The notes beneath the pieces were generated by a model. It did not search any database. It saw nothing but the letters and a program-made list of their open reading frames with translations, and was not told the origin of the DNA. The translations under genes and the position numbers were made by a program. DNA of 23,395 nt from Chloroflexota bacterium (GTDB lineage Bacteria > Chloroflexota > Chloroflexia > Thermomicrobiales > UBA6265), in assembly GCA_023423795.1 (NCBI GenBank), contig JAFAEX010000033.1, positions 1 through 23,395 of the forward strand, in the 5' to 3' direction. Position 1 is the first letter of the stretch; each line of letters opens with the position of its first letter. This document shows, piece after piece, positions 1-7,373 of the stretch.

Positions 1-1194
1 GGCGACGGCCGCCCCGAGCGGCGCGGAACCGGTAAAGACGGTGGTGTAGACGCTCATCACCCGGCCGCGCAATTCGTCCGGCGCGTTGGATTGCACCGTC
101 GTGTTGGCCGTCGCCATCGTGGTGCTCATCGAGAATCCGATCCCGGCCATCAGCAGCATCACGACCGCCATCGGGGCGTGCGCCCCGGCGACGAACGCGA
201 GCGCGAGTTCCAGCGCGCCGAAGAGCGCGGCCGTCCCGAGCATGACGCGGCGGTTCGGCCGGCGCCCGAAGAACGCCAGCGCGAGCGCCCCGGTGAGCGA
301 GCCGATGCCGAGCGCGGACATCAGCATACCGAACCCGGCCGCCCCGGCGTCCAGTTCGTCGCGGGCCAGCAACGGCGCCCACACGTTGAAGTTCATCCCG
401 AACGTCGCCACGCAGGCCACCAGCAGGATCGGCAGCAGGATGGCCGGCGTGGAGGCCACGTAGCGCAGCCCCGTCTTCAGGTGGTCGATCGGGCGGGCGG
501 CCGCCGCCGCCGCGCTCGGCAGCCCGTTGGCGCGCATCAGGCCGAGGGCGATCACCACCGGGATGTAGGAGACGGCGTTGAGCGCGAAGCAGAGCGTCAT
601 GCCCACCGTCGAAAGGAGGACGCCGGCGAGGGCCGGTCCGATCACCCGCGTGGTGTTGAACAGCGCCGAGTTCAGCGCGATGGCGTTCATCAGGTCGTCG
701 CGGCCGACCATGTCGGTGACGAACGCCTGGCGGGTCGGCATGTCGATGGCGTTGACGACGCCGGTCATCAGCGCCGCCGCGTAGATCTGCCACAACTGGA
801 CGCGGTTCAGCGCCACCAGCACGGCCAGCGTGCCGGTAATCAGGAACAGCGCCGCCTGGGTCATCATCAACAGGCGGCGTTTCGGCGCGCGGTCGGCGAG
901 GACGCCGCCGGGCAGCCCGAGCAGCAGCGACGGGCCGAACTGGAAGACGCCGATCAGCCCGAGTTGCAGCGGCGAGTTCGTCAGCGTCAGCACCAGCCAA
1001 CTCTGGGCCAGGCTCTGGAGCCAGGTGCCCGTGAGCGAAACCAGTTGGGCGAACCAGAAGAGGCGGTAATCGCGGTGCCGGAACGACGAAAGCCCGCGCG
1101 GCAGCCGGGTCGGCGCGCGGCGGGCGGGATCTGGTTGAACCGGGGCGTCGTGCGCGGCGGATCGGGGCGGCCGTTCGAGCGGTGCGGCTGGCAC
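1..1194 (-). CDS. MFS transporter, drug/siderophore exporter-like (3' end outside window)
   Basis: This is a major facilitator superfamily permease of the EntS/MFS_3-like group, an inner-membrane proton-driven exporter; the substrate cannot be read from sequence. The frame stays open for 398 codons from a GTG at 1194 to the window edge, so the C-terminus is missing. After a Pro/Arg-rich cytoplasmic N-tail of about 38 residues comes the typical FRHRDYRLFWFAQLVSLTGTW entry into TM1. MFS motif A is clear at about residues 93-107 (GLPGGVLADRAPKRR) between TM2 and TM3. Further hydrophobic segments continue to the edge. The GTG start is chosen because GGAG lies 11 nt upstream and there is no in-frame ATG or GTG for at least 120 nt before it. 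It lies downstream of the NlpC/P60 gene on the same strand but behind a strong terminator, so it is probably a separate unit. Confidence 0.88.
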   Translation of the reverse strand, partial: MPAAPLERPPRSAAHDAPVQPDPARRAPTRLPRGLSSFRHRDYRLFWFAQLVSLTGTWLQSLAQSWLVLTLTNSPLQLGLIGVFQFGPSLLLGLPGGVLADRAPKRRLLMMTQAALFLITGTLAVLVALNRVQLWQIYAAALMTGVVNAIDMPTRQAFVTDMVGRDDLMNAIALNSALFNTTRVIGPALAGVLLSTVGMTLCFALNAVSYIPVVIALGLMRANGLPSAAAAAARPIDHLKTGLRYVASTPAILLPILLVACVATFGMNFNVWAPLLARDELDAGAAGFGMLMSALGIGSLTGALALAFFGRRPNRRVMLGTAALFGALELALAFVAGAHAPMAVVMLLMAGIGFSMSTTMATANTTVQSNAPDELRGRVMSVYTTVFTGSAPLGAAVA

Positions 1195-1292
1195 GAAGGA
1201 AGGTTCTCCGGTCGAAGATGCCCGGCGGGGCCGGCAGGCCCGCCCGTGCCGCCTATTGTCGCAGCCCCGGCCGTTTCCGGCGATAACGGCAA

Positions 1293-1326
1293 AGCAAAGG
1301 GGGTGGCGCTGGATGCGCCACCCCCC
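1293..1326 (-). terminator. Rho-independent terminator of the NlpC/P60 gene
   Basis: A perfect 11-bp stem (GGGGGTGGCGC at 1299-1309 with GCGCCACCCCC at 1315-1325) closes a 5-nt loop. Read on the minus strand it is followed by CTTTGCTTT, an interrupted T-run. It lies 61 nt beyond the NlpC/P60 stop codon and before the MFS start at 1194, so it should end the NlpC/P60 transcript. Confidence 0.75.
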
Positions 1327-1386
1327 TGCTTCCCCCGACCGGGCGGCTGACGCGCGCCCGGTCCTCAACCCCCTCCGCCTGACGCG

Positions 1387-2724
1387 TTAGGTCAGGCGGG
1401 TCGCGCCGTAGTAGCGCGACGAGTAGTAGTCGGAATTGAGATCGCTGACGACGACGCCGGTGGATTCGTTCTCGGCGTGGACGAACTGCCCGTTGCCGAT
1501 GTAGATGCCGGCGTGCGACAGACCGCTGCGGAAGGTGTCCTCGAAGAAGACGAGGTCGCCCGGCTGCAACTGGTTCCGGTTCACCGACTGGCCCATGCCC
1601 ACCTGGGTGAACATGTCGTGGGTGATGTCGATGCCCAGCGTCTGCTGCACGACGTACTTGGTGAAGCCGGAGCAGTCGAACGCGTGCGGTCCTTCGCCCC
1701 CGTACGCGTAGGGGTAGCCGACGTACTGCATCGCGAAGTTGACGATCTCCTGGCCGGAGCCGCCCCCGGTGTTCGACGAATTGTTGTTGTTGCCACGGTT
1801 CCGGTTGCGGCGGCCCTTCTGGGCGGCCGCGTCGGCGGACTCCGTCGCCGCGCCAATCCCGTCGGCGCCGGCGGCGTTGCTGGTCACCGTGGTCGGCTGC
1901 TGCCACGAGATGAACGAGGCGTGGATGAACCCGGCCTGCCCGGCGCAGGACACCGGCTGCCATTCGCCGACCGCGTCGCCGATGATCGAAACCTGCTCGC
2001 CTTCGCCCAGCCAGCCGAGGTCGGCGGTGTCGAAACCCATACCGGCGCGGCAGACCGCGCCTTCGCCGTTGGTACCGGCGATCCAGGCGGTGGCGATGAC
2101 GTTGTAGGGGTCGTAAGCGGGCGCCTGCGGGGCCGGTTCCTCGTAGACGGGTTCCGGCGCGGGCTCCTCGTACACCGGTTCGGCGGCCGGCTCTTCGTAG
2201 ACCGGCTCGCTGTACGTGGTGTCGGCCGTGGCGACCTCGTCGTAGGTCGCGGCCTCGTCGTAGACGGGTTCCTCGTAGACGGGCTCTTCGTAAACCGGTT
2301 CCTCGTACGCCGGCTCCTCGTAGGCAGCCTCTTCGTACGCCGGCTCTTCGTATACGGGCTCCTCGTACACCGGTTCTTCGTACACCGGCTCGGGAGCCGC
2401 TTCCTGACCGGCGGCAGCGCCTTCCGCGACCGCCCAGGTCGGCACGTAGCCGCCGGCGTCGGTCTGGTACCAGGCGTTGCCTTCGGCGTCGTAGACGGGA
2501 CCACTGACGACCGTGACCCACACGCCCGGAGCCGCCTCACCGGCAACTGGCGCGCCGTATCCCGGTTCAGTGTAGATCGCGACGGGGGCATCGGCGGCGA
2601 TGAAGCCGCCCCCACCCGGGGCTATATCGGCGGCGCGACCCGGGGTCGCCAGGATCGGCGACACCAACAGCATCGCGGCAAGCGCGGCCATGAGCCGGCG
2701 CGGCGCCGTTGCGAGCGTGACCAA
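1387..2724 (-). CDS. Secreted NlpC/P60 peptidoglycan hydrolase with two SH3-like domains and an EEPVY repeat linker
   Basis: Predicted cell-wall endopeptidase that cuts stem peptides of peptidoglycan (gamma-D-Glu-diaminoacid type in the family). From the chosen start (445 aa): a signal peptide at about 1-31 (Arg-Arg, then a hydrophobic MAALAAMLLVSPIL core, ending near GRA), a bacterial SH3-like domain at about 47-102, a Glu/Pro/Tyr repeat linker at about 112-201 built on EEPVY, a second SH3-like domain at about 206-275, an Asn/Arg/Ser-rich spacer, and a C-terminal NlpC/P60 domain from about 325. The catalytic residues are visible: Cys351 in DCSGF, His404 in SHAGIY and His416 in FVHAE. The frame opens at a TTG at 2739. 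I prefer the TTG at 2724 because GGAGG lies 8 nt before it; the ATG at 2691 is a third option. The gene is preceded by a long leader with its own promoter and followed by a terminator, so it looks monocistronic. Confidence 0.92.
   Translation of the reverse strand: MVTLATAPRRLMAALAAMLLVSPILATPGRAADIAPGGGGFIAADAPVAIYTEPGYGAPVAGEAAPGVWVTVVSGPVYDAEGNAWYQTDAGGYVPTWAVAEGAAAGQEAAPEPVYEEPVYEEPVYEEPAYEEAAYEEPAYEEPVYEEPVYEEPVYDEAATYDEVATADTTYSEPVYEEPAAEPVYEEPAPEPVYEEPAPQAPAYDPYNVIATAWIAGTNGEGAVCRAGMGFDTADLGWLGEGEQVSIIGDAVGEWQPVSCAGQAGFIHASFISWQQPTTVTSNAAGADGIGAATESADAAAQKGRRNRNRGNNNNSSNTGGGSGQEIVNFAMQYVGYPYAYGGEGPHAFDCSGFTKYVVQQTLGIDITHDMFTQVGMGQSVNRNQLQPGDLVFFEDTFRSGLSHAGIYIGNGQFVHAENESTGVVVSDLNSDYYSSRYYGATRLT
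2122..2391 (-). repeat. In-gene pentapeptide repeat tract (EEPVY-type)
   Basis: A degenerate 15-bp period encodes repeated EEPVY, EEPAY and EEAAY units, interrupted by a TYDEVATADTTY stretch, then further EPVYEEPA units. Synonymous codons vary between copies (GAA/GAG, GTA/GTC/GTG, TAC/TAT). The peptide is therefore conserved more than the DNA, which points to selection on an acidic, Tyr-rich linker between the two SH3-like domains. Confidence 0.85.
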
Positions 2725-3122
2725 CGTCCTTCCCTCCAAGGTCTCCGGTCGAGCAGCCCCTCGACCGGCCCGCAGGTGTCGGGATGGGTGTGACCTGTTT
2801 CCTCCCTTGCCGGCGGGCGCTCATGCCCGGCACGGCGGTGGTTCGTCGGCCCGGGCGTCCATCCACACCAGGACCGCTACCGAAAACGCAACCGGAGGGC
2901 GGCATCCATCCATGCCACCCTCCGGGGATATCGTCACCTGTCGAGGTTCACCGCCGAGCCGGCCAGCAACCGCATGCGCACGCCGAAATTGGCGGTCATC
3001 AGGAGTTTACCCCCGAGTGCGTACCGCACCATCGTCGTCCCCACCGGATCGCTGCCCGCGCCGTTGCAAGCGGCGTCACCTAGACGTTTGGTCCCGGACA
3101 TTCGCGGAGCGCATGCCCGAGT
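2725..3122 (-). promoter_or_regulatory. Long structured 5' leader of the NlpC/P60 gene (candidate attenuator or riboswitch)
   Basis: About 400 nt separate a good promoter (3129-3158) from the NlpC/P60 start. Short hairpins are visible on the minus strand: CGCCG/CGGCG around a 7-nt loop near 3065-3081, GTGCG/CGCAC with a GTA triloop near 3018-3030, and CGCC/GGCG near 2980-2993. These are followed by a terminator-like hairpin at 2892-2925. I compared it by memory with the ydaO c-di-AMP class, which often precedes NlpC/P60 genes. I do not see that class's conserved CCGUCAGCUAACC-like segment, so no known class is assigned. No convincing protein gene lies in this stretch. Confidence 0.45.
2883..2925 (-). 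terminator. Terminator-like hairpin inside the NlpC/P60 leader
   Basis: CCGGAGGG-x-GGCAT at 2892-2905 pairs with ATGCC-x-CCCTCCGG at 2912-2925. That gives 13 base pairs with one internal mismatch and a 6-nt loop. On the minus strand the stem is followed by TTGCGTTTT (2891-2883), an interrupted T-run. It could end a short transcript from the 3129-3158 promoter, or switch read-through into the NlpC/P60 gene 160 nt further on. Confidence 0.6.
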
Positions 3123-3128
3123 GGGCCG

Positions 3129-3158
3129 AACATAGCAACCGCGCCGCGCGCCTGTCAA
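3129..3158 (-). promoter_or_regulatory. Sigma70-type promoter for the NlpC/P60 leader transcript
   Basis: On the minus strand there is a consensus -35 TTGACA (3158-3153), an 18-bp spacer, and a -10 TATGTT (3134-3129). The predicted start site is near 3122. It is the best -35/-10 pair I see in the window. It points into the leader of the NlpC/P60 gene and lies about 70 bp past the end of the coiled-coil gene. Confidence 0.6.
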
Positions 3159-3226
3159 GCAGGTTCCACCCCCGAAGGGCATCACAATCGCGCAACAGGA
3201 CGGACGTACACCCCCACCGGTCGTCA

Positions 3227-4369
3227 TTAGTGGTCCGTCTGCCGGCGGCGCGGCGCGGCGTCGCCGGCGGCCTCGGCGTCGCGCCGCTGGGCGGTCATCA
3301 GGTCCAGTTCCTGCTGCGCCTGCTCCAGCCGTAGCCGCACCCGCTGCTCGTCGCGGACCCAAACGTCGCGGCGGATCGCGTTGTCGGCCAGCCGCAGTTC
3401 GTCGAGTTGGGTCGAAAGCGCCGCGATCCGGTAGCCGAGGTCGCGGTGGATTTCACCGAGGTCCTCGATCCGTTCGATCAGCCGCTCGAACCGCTGCTCC
3501 TGGGCGGCGCGGATGTCGGTGAACCGCGCGTCCATCTCCTGCCGGGTGTCTTCCAGCCGGTCGAGCATCACCTCGTGCCGCTCGATGGCCTGCGCCTGGA
3601 AGCGGACGATGTCTTGCCGCAACCCGGCATCGATGCCGCGCAACTCTTCCAGTGCCGGGTCGATGTGAACGATGGAACGCCGCGTGTCGTCGATCAAATC
3701 GAACAAGTGGCCAATATCGGAGCGCAATTCGTCGATCCGCGACCCGAGGTTTTCCCCGGATTGCGCGACCTCGGTCACCCGCCGCCGCGCCTCCTGATCG
3801 ACGATCTTGACCGCGTCCTCCGCCCGGATGATGTCGCGCCGGATGCCATCGATCTCGCCGCGGATCGCGTCGATCGAGTCGCGCAATTGGTGGGAAACCA
3901 CCGCCGAGCGGTCGAATTGCGCCGAAACGTGGTCTATCTGGACCTGCAGTTCCTCGTCGCGCTTCTTGTACTGGGACGAATCGTCCACCTTCTGGCGGGC
4001 GGCCTCCAGCAACTCGACGACGTGCGCCTGCAGTGAACGGATCGGACGGCCGACGTCCTCGATCCTCGTTTCGAGGTCGGTCATCTGCTGACGGGTGCGG
4101 GTTTCGTCCAGCGCCCGCGCCTGCAGGGCCTGCGCGACCTCCTGCTTGAACTGGTCGATCGCCATGCGGTTCTGCACGGCGCTGCCCTCGTAGTGCTTGA
4201 GCTGCTCTTCCTCGCGGCTCTGGCGGCCGGCGAGGTCCCGCACGACCTGGCGCAGTTCATCGATCTGGTTTTGCAACGCAATGACGCGCTGCTCGTCGCG
4301 GCGGCGTTCGTCCTCCTGCCGGTAGGCGGCGGGCTGGATGCCGGGTCGGTTGCCGGGTTGGGCGGTCAT
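3227..4369 (-). CDS. All-alpha coiled-coil protein, second gene of the HDAC operon
   Basis: I do not recognise a named family. The 380-residue product is almost wholly heptad-patterned, charged and glutamine/arginine-rich (for example VIALQNQIDELRQVVRDL and RIEDLGEIHRDLGYRIAALS). It runs from about residue 20 to 365, with no Walker motifs, signal peptide or membrane segment. It resembles the coiled-coil arms of SMC-like or tropomyosin-like proteins without a head domain, so it is probably a cytoplasmic scaffold or filament-forming protein. The frame stays open upstream as far as 5533, but that part only shadows the deacetylase gene. The start at 4369 is fixed by the ATGA overlap with the deacetylase stop codon, which implies translational coupling. 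The tail ends in a basic PRRRQTDH. Function is unknown; the partnership with a deacetylase is an inference from the operon. Confidence 0.85.
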   Translation of the reverse strand: MTAQPGNRPGIQPAAYRQEDERRRDEQRVIALQNQIDELRQVVRDLAGRQSREEEQLKHYEGSAVQNRMAIDQFKQEVAQALQARALDETRTRQQMTDLETRIEDVGRPIRSLQAHVVELLEAARQKVDDSSQYKKRDEELQVQIDHVSAQFDRSAVVSHQLRDSIDAIRGEIDGIRRDIIRAEDAVKIVDQEARRRVTEVAQSGENLGSRIDELRSDIGHLFDLIDDTRRSIVHIDPALEELRGIDAGLRQDIVRFQAQAIERHEVMLDRLEDTRQEMDARFTDIRAAQEQRFERLIERIEDLGEIHRDLGYRIAALSTQLDELRLADNAIRRDVWVRDEQRVRLRLEQAQQELDLMTAQRRDAEAAGDAAPRRRQTDH

Positions 4370-5439
4370 CGGGCGCGCTCGCTCCTGTCGTCGCCGACGG
4401 TCGGGGACGGGATCTGCCGCGGGTCGGGATGTCCTGCATCGGACGCGCCGGCCGCATCGCCTTCGCGATCCAGGACGCGGACGACGGCGCACACCGAGCG
4501 GGCGAGGGCAGGAGGATCGTACCCTCCTTCGAGCACGGCCACCAGCCGCCCGCCGCACGTCTCGTCGGCCAGCGCCAGCGCCCGGCTCGCCATCGCCGCG
4601 AACCCGGTCTCGCTGACCCGGCAGGACGCCAGTGGGTCGGCCGCGTGGGCGTCGAACCCGGCCGAGACGACCACCAGGTCCGGCCGGAACGCGCGCGCCG
4701 CCGGCAGGATGGCCTCGTCGAGCGCCGCCAGCCAGTCGCGGTCGCCCGATCCCGGCGGCAACGGCACGTTCAGCGTGAACCCCGCACCGGCGCCGGCCCC
4801 GCGCTCGGAGGCGGCCCCGGTGCCGGGGTAGAGCGGCGATTGATGAATGGAGGCGTAGAAGACGTCGGCGCGGTCCCAGAACGCGTCCTGGGTGCCGTTG
4901 CCATGGTGGACGTCCCAATCGAGCACGAGCACCCGATCCAGCCCGCGGTCGCGGGTGTGGGCGGCAGCGATGGCGGCGTTGTTGAGCAGGCAGAACCCCA
5001 TGCCGCGGTCCGGCGTGGCGTGGTGCCCCGGCGGCCGGGACAGCACGAACGCGGTCGGCGCGCGGCCATCGAGCACGGCATCCACCGCCGCGGTCGCCGC
5101 CCCGGCCCCGAGCAGCGCGACCTCCCACGAGTCCGGCCGCACGATCGTGTCGGCATCGACCGCCCCGCCGCCGAGCAGGGCCATCTCCTCCAGCGCGTCG
5201 ATCCACCGAATGGAATGGACGCGCTCCAGCGCGGCCAGCCCCGCCGGCCTGAATGGAACCTCCGGCCGAGCGGCGAGCAGATCCTGCCTGACCAGTTCGG
5301 CCTCGATCGCGGCGATGCGCCCCGGGTTCTCCGGGTGCCCGCCGGTGTCGTGCCCGAGGAATTCCGGCGACCGCAGCAGGGCGGCGCGCCGGCTCGGTGG
5401 GGAAACGGACGTGGTGGACGTGTCTGGAGTGTTCATCAC
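4366..5439 (-). CDS. Histone deacetylase family protein (class II HDAC-like / acetylpolyamine amidohydrolase superfamily)
   Basis: Zinc-dependent amidohydrolase expected to remove acetyl groups from acetyl-lysine proteins or acetylpolyamines in the cytoplasm; the actual substrate is not evident. The 357 residues carry the full family signature: HPENPGR near 35, RPPGHH at 135-140 (active-site His pair), GFCLLNNAAIAA, then LDWDVHHGNGTQ at 173-183 (zinc ligands Asp176 and His178), FYASIHQSPLYPGTG at 194-208, SAGFDAH at 259-265 (zinc ligand Asp263), and EGGYD with the catalytic Tyr307. The start is GTG 5439 or the adjacent ATG 5436. No Shine-Dalgarno is seen, but TATACT at 5446-5451 ends exactly 6 nt before the GTG, so the message may be leaderless. 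The last 25 residues are outside the domain. Its stop overlaps the start of the coiled-coil gene by ATGA. Confidence 0.94.
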   Translation of the reverse strand: MMNTPDTSTTSVSPPSRRAALLRSPEFLGHDTGGHPENPGRIAAIEAELVRQDLLAARPEVPFRPAGLAALERVHSIRWIDALEEMALLGGGAVDADTIVRPDSWEVALLGAGAATAAVDAVLDGRAPTAFVLSRPPGHHATPDRGMGFCLLNNAAIAAAHTRDRGLDRVLVLDWDVHHGNGTQDAFWDRADVFYASIHQSPLYPGTGAASERGAGAGAGFTLNVPLPPGSGDRDWLAALDEAILPAARAFRPDLVVVSAGFDAHAADPLASCRVSETGFAAMASRALALADETCGGRLVAVLEGGYDPPALARSVCAVVRVLDREGDAAGASDAGHPDPRQIPSPTVGDDRSERAR

Positions 5440-5445
5440 GCCCGG

Positions 5446-5468
5446 AGTATAGAGAGGTGGACCGGTCC
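5446..5468 (-). promoter_or_regulatory. -10 element and palindrome upstream of the deacetylase gene
   Basis: TATACT (5451-5446, minus strand) is followed by 6 nt and then GTGATG, placing the predicted start site on the start codon. Just upstream lies the perfect 10-bp palindrome GGACCGGTCC (5459-5468), in the spacer region of the promoter, where a repressor could bind. I see no good -35. Confidence 0.45.
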
Positions 5469-5498
5469 GGTGCGTTGAGGTGGCGGCGGATGGAGGTG

Positions 5499-5553
5499 AT
5501 GGCGGTTGCGAATGTGATCCGGCCCCCGAGCACGCCCGGGATTCATGGCGACC
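5499..5553 (+). repeat. Dispersed ~46-bp GCGGTTGC-type repeat, copy 1
   Basis: The unit begins ATGGCGGTTGCGAATGTGAT, continues with CCGG and a C-rich stretch, and ends CGCCCGGGATTC. After 46 bp a second unit starts with ATGGCGACCG and fades out. Matching units lie at 10128-10177 (plus) and 10225-10350 (minus). All are intergenic. Confidence 0.65.
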
Positions 5554-5632
5554 GCACGTGTGCCCCAGCCGGCACGGCGGGTGGGTAGATCGAGTACTGG
5601 CGTGTTTCGGGGCGTTGCGGCGTCAACCATCC

Positions 5633-5715
5633 CGTCATCCAGAGCTTGTCGAGGGATCTCGTTGCATGCACCGTTTGGGAGAAGGACGAGATCCCTCGAC
5701 ACGCCCGGGATGACG
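5633..5715. repeat. REP-like palindromic element, copy 1
   Basis: The left arm (5634-5662: GTCATCC, then CTTGTCGAGGGATCTCGT) and the right arm (5686-5714: ACGAGATCCCTCGACA, then CGGGATGAC) are imperfect inverted repeats around a 23-nt loop. The arms recur at 20681-20775 (complete) and 9922-9951 (left arm only). The hairpin lies 52 nt past the stop of the minus-strand M20D gene and may also act in transcript termination. Confidence 0.75.
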
Positions 5716-5767
5716 ACTGGCGGGAGCCCGCCCAAATCGGCGAGCGCTTGCGGCGAGGTGCGGCGGG

Positions 5768-6961
5768 TTAGTCCGCCAGGTACCGCAGCGTCGTCCGCAC
5801 CATCGATTCGACGCCGATGGCCAGCGAGGCCTCGTCGATGTCGAACTTCGGGTGGTGGTGCCCCCAGACCAGCCCGCGTTCCTCGTTGCTGCTGCCGATG
5901 AAGAAGAAGCAGCCCGGCCGCTCCTGCAGGAAGTAGGCGAAATCCTCCGCGCCCATGATCGGCGGCCGCTCGATCACGTTCTCCGGGCCGACCACCTCGG
6001 CCGCCGCGTCCCGCACCAGTTCCGTCATCGCCGGGTCGTTGACCGTTGCCGGGTAGCCGCGGACGTAGTCCGCCTTCACCGTGGCGCCCATCGCCGCGCC
6101 GATGCCGCTCGCCAGTTCGCCGATTCGCCGCTCCAGCAGGTCGCGGTCCTCCGGCGTGAAGGTGCGCACCGTCCCGCGCAGTTCCGCCGTGTCAGGGATG
6201 ACGTTGAAGGCGTTGCCCGACAGGAACGCGCACACCGAGACCACGGCGGAGTGGATCGGGTTCACCTCGCGGGCGACCAGCGTCTGCAGCGCGGTCACGA
6301 TCTGCGCGCCGACGACGATCGGATCGACGCAGTCCTGCGGCTGCGCACCGTGGCCGCCCTTGCCCTGGATGGCGATGGTGAACCGGTCCGCCGCGGCCAT
6401 CGCCGGGCCGGGGGTGATGTCGATCGTGCCGACCGGCCCGTCCTGGTTCATGTGCAGCCCGAAGACGGCATCGACCGAAGGGTCCTGCAAGACGCCCGCG
6501 TCGATCATCGGCTTCGCGCCGCCCGGCGGCATCTCCTCCGCCGGCTGGAACAACACCTTCACCGTGCCGGCGAATTCGTCTCGCCGCTCCATCAGGATGC
6601 GAGCCGTCGCCATCAGGATCGCCGTGTGGGCGTCGTGCCCACAGGCGTGCATGACCCCGGCCGTCTTCGAGGCGTACTCCGCGCCGGTCTGCTCGTCGAT
6701 CGGCAGCGCGTCCATGTCGGCCCGCAGCAGCACGACCTTGCCGTCGCCCTTGCCGCCCCGGATCAGCCCGGTGACGCCGAAGCCGGCGATGCCGGTCCGG
6801 ATATCCTCCACCCCGAGCGAGCGCAGCCGGTCGGCCACGATGCCGGCGGTCCGTTCCTCCTGGAAACTCAACTCCGGGTTCTCGTGGAAGTCCCGCCGGT
6901 CGGCGACGACCCCCGGCATGATCTCCTCGACCGACTCGCGCAATCCGGCGACCGCGACCAT
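5768..6961 (-). CDS. M20D family amidohydrolase (N-acyl-amino-acid / hippurate hydrolase-like)
   Basis: Cytoplasmic metal-dependent hydrolase of the peptidase M20D (IAA-amino acid hydrolase, HipO, AmhX) family. It removes acyl groups from N-acyl amino acids; the exact acyl donor is unknown. The protein is 397 aa, the normal family length. Visible motifs: RRDFHENPELSFQE at 22-35, LLRADMDALP at 78-87, MHACGHDAHT at 104-113 (metal ligands Cys107 and His109), QPAEE at 139-143 (Glu142 and catalytic Glu143), GLHM with His170, the lid/dimerisation domain at about 185-300, GAEDF at 337-341, and the C-terminal HHHPKFDID with the last His ligand. The frame is open to 7105, but I choose ATG 6961: AAAGGA lies 6 nt before it, family homology starts here, and the longer form would overlap the divergent gene. 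Confidence 0.93.
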   Translation of the reverse strand: MVAVAGLRESVEEIMPGVVADRRDFHENPELSFQEERTAGIVADRLRSLGVEDIRTGIAGFGVTGLIRGGKGDGKVVLLRADMDALPIDEQTGAEYASKTAGVMHACGHDAHTAILMATARILMERRDEFAGTVKVLFQPAEEMPPGGAKPMIDAGVLQDPSVDAVFGLHMNQDGPVGTIDITPGPAMAAADRFTIAIQGKGGHGAQPQDCVDPIVVGAQIVTALQTLVAREVNPIHSAVVSVCAFLSGNAFNVIPDTAELRGTVRTFTPEDRDLLERRIGELASGIGAAMGATVKADYVRGYPATVNDPAMTELVRDAAAEVVGPENVIERPPIMGAEDFAYFLQERPGCFFFIGSSNEERGLVWGHHHPKFDIDEASLAIGVESMVRTTLRYLAD

Positions 6962-7097
6962 GTCCCGTCCTTTCGTTGCGAACGTCGCAGATGTGGCGGG
7001 CACCTTACCAGAGCCGGCAGCGAACGCGGCGACGCGGGGCAGCCCGGGGCGCGAGCGTCGTACCATCGGGGAAACGCGACGCAGGAGGTCCCCCGCG

Positions 7098-7373
7098 ATG
7101 TCCACCCCGGAACCGATCGACGAAGCCCGCGCGACGGAACTGGCCCGCGCCGCGGTCGAACTGGCCGGCGGCGCCCGGATGGTCTACCGCAACCCGCGCC
7201 AGCCGTTCTCCCCGCATTCGCGCAAGGTCTACGACGTCGAGGGCGTCCCGGTGGAGGTGCGCTGGGGCGAGATCAGCTCCCCTGCCGTCGTCACCGCCGC
7301 CGGCTGGGTCTTCGAGATCCACGAATGGGGCATCGACCTCTTGATCCGCCCCGCGAAGCGCCGGACGACGTAG
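7098..7373 (+). CDS. Small conserved-looking hypothetical protein (91 aa)
   Basis: I do not recognise the family. It is a 91-residue soluble protein beginning MSTPEPIDEARATELARAAV, with an N-terminal helix followed by a beta-rich, Trp-containing part (VEVRWGEISSPAVVTAAGWVFEIHEWGIDLLI). This could be a small compact fold. A strong AGGAGGT lies 8 nt before the ATG, and a weak -10-like TACCAT is at 7061-7066, so it is very likely expressed. It is divergent from the M20D gene. Its TAG stop is immediately followed by the TGCCGAG heptamer array, and the same CGACGTAG plus heptamer sequence closes the convergent permease gene. The basic end of the protein (PAKRRTT) may therefore partly derive from the repeat insertion. 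Confidence 0.8.
   Translation: MSTPEPIDEARATELARAAVELAGGARMVYRNPRQPFSPHSRKVYDVEGVPVEVRWGEISSPAVVTAAGWVFEIHEWGIDLLIRPAKRRTT

Larger units (their letters stand above)
5440..5767. other. Intergenic region with repeat copies (328 bp)
   Basis: No gene is supported here. It holds the deacetylase promoter (5446-5468), one and a part copies of the GCGGTTGC-type repeat (5499-5553) and a full REP-like palindrome (5633-5715). It lies downstream of the M20D gene and upstream of the deacetylase gene, both on the minus strand. Confidence 0.7.

Noticed and set aside
1477..2793. Long plus-strand open frame opposite the NlpC/P60 gene
   Set aside because: It is the antisense shadow of a well-supported gene with catalytic motifs; its product is low-complexity Val/Arg/Gly without a domain.
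2725..3122. ydaO/yuaA (c-di-AMP) riboswitch assignment
   Set aside because: The gene context fits, but the conserved core segments of that class are not recognisable by eye, so only an unassigned leader is reported.
2934..3227. Possible 97-aa small gene on minus, starting by a TAATG overlap with the coiled-coil stop and ending 9 nt before a terminator-like hairpin
   Set aside because: Codon third positions are far less GC-rich than in true neighbours, no family is recognisable, and the TTGACA/TATGTT promoter lies inside it. A leader RNA explains the stretch better, though the coupling is striking.
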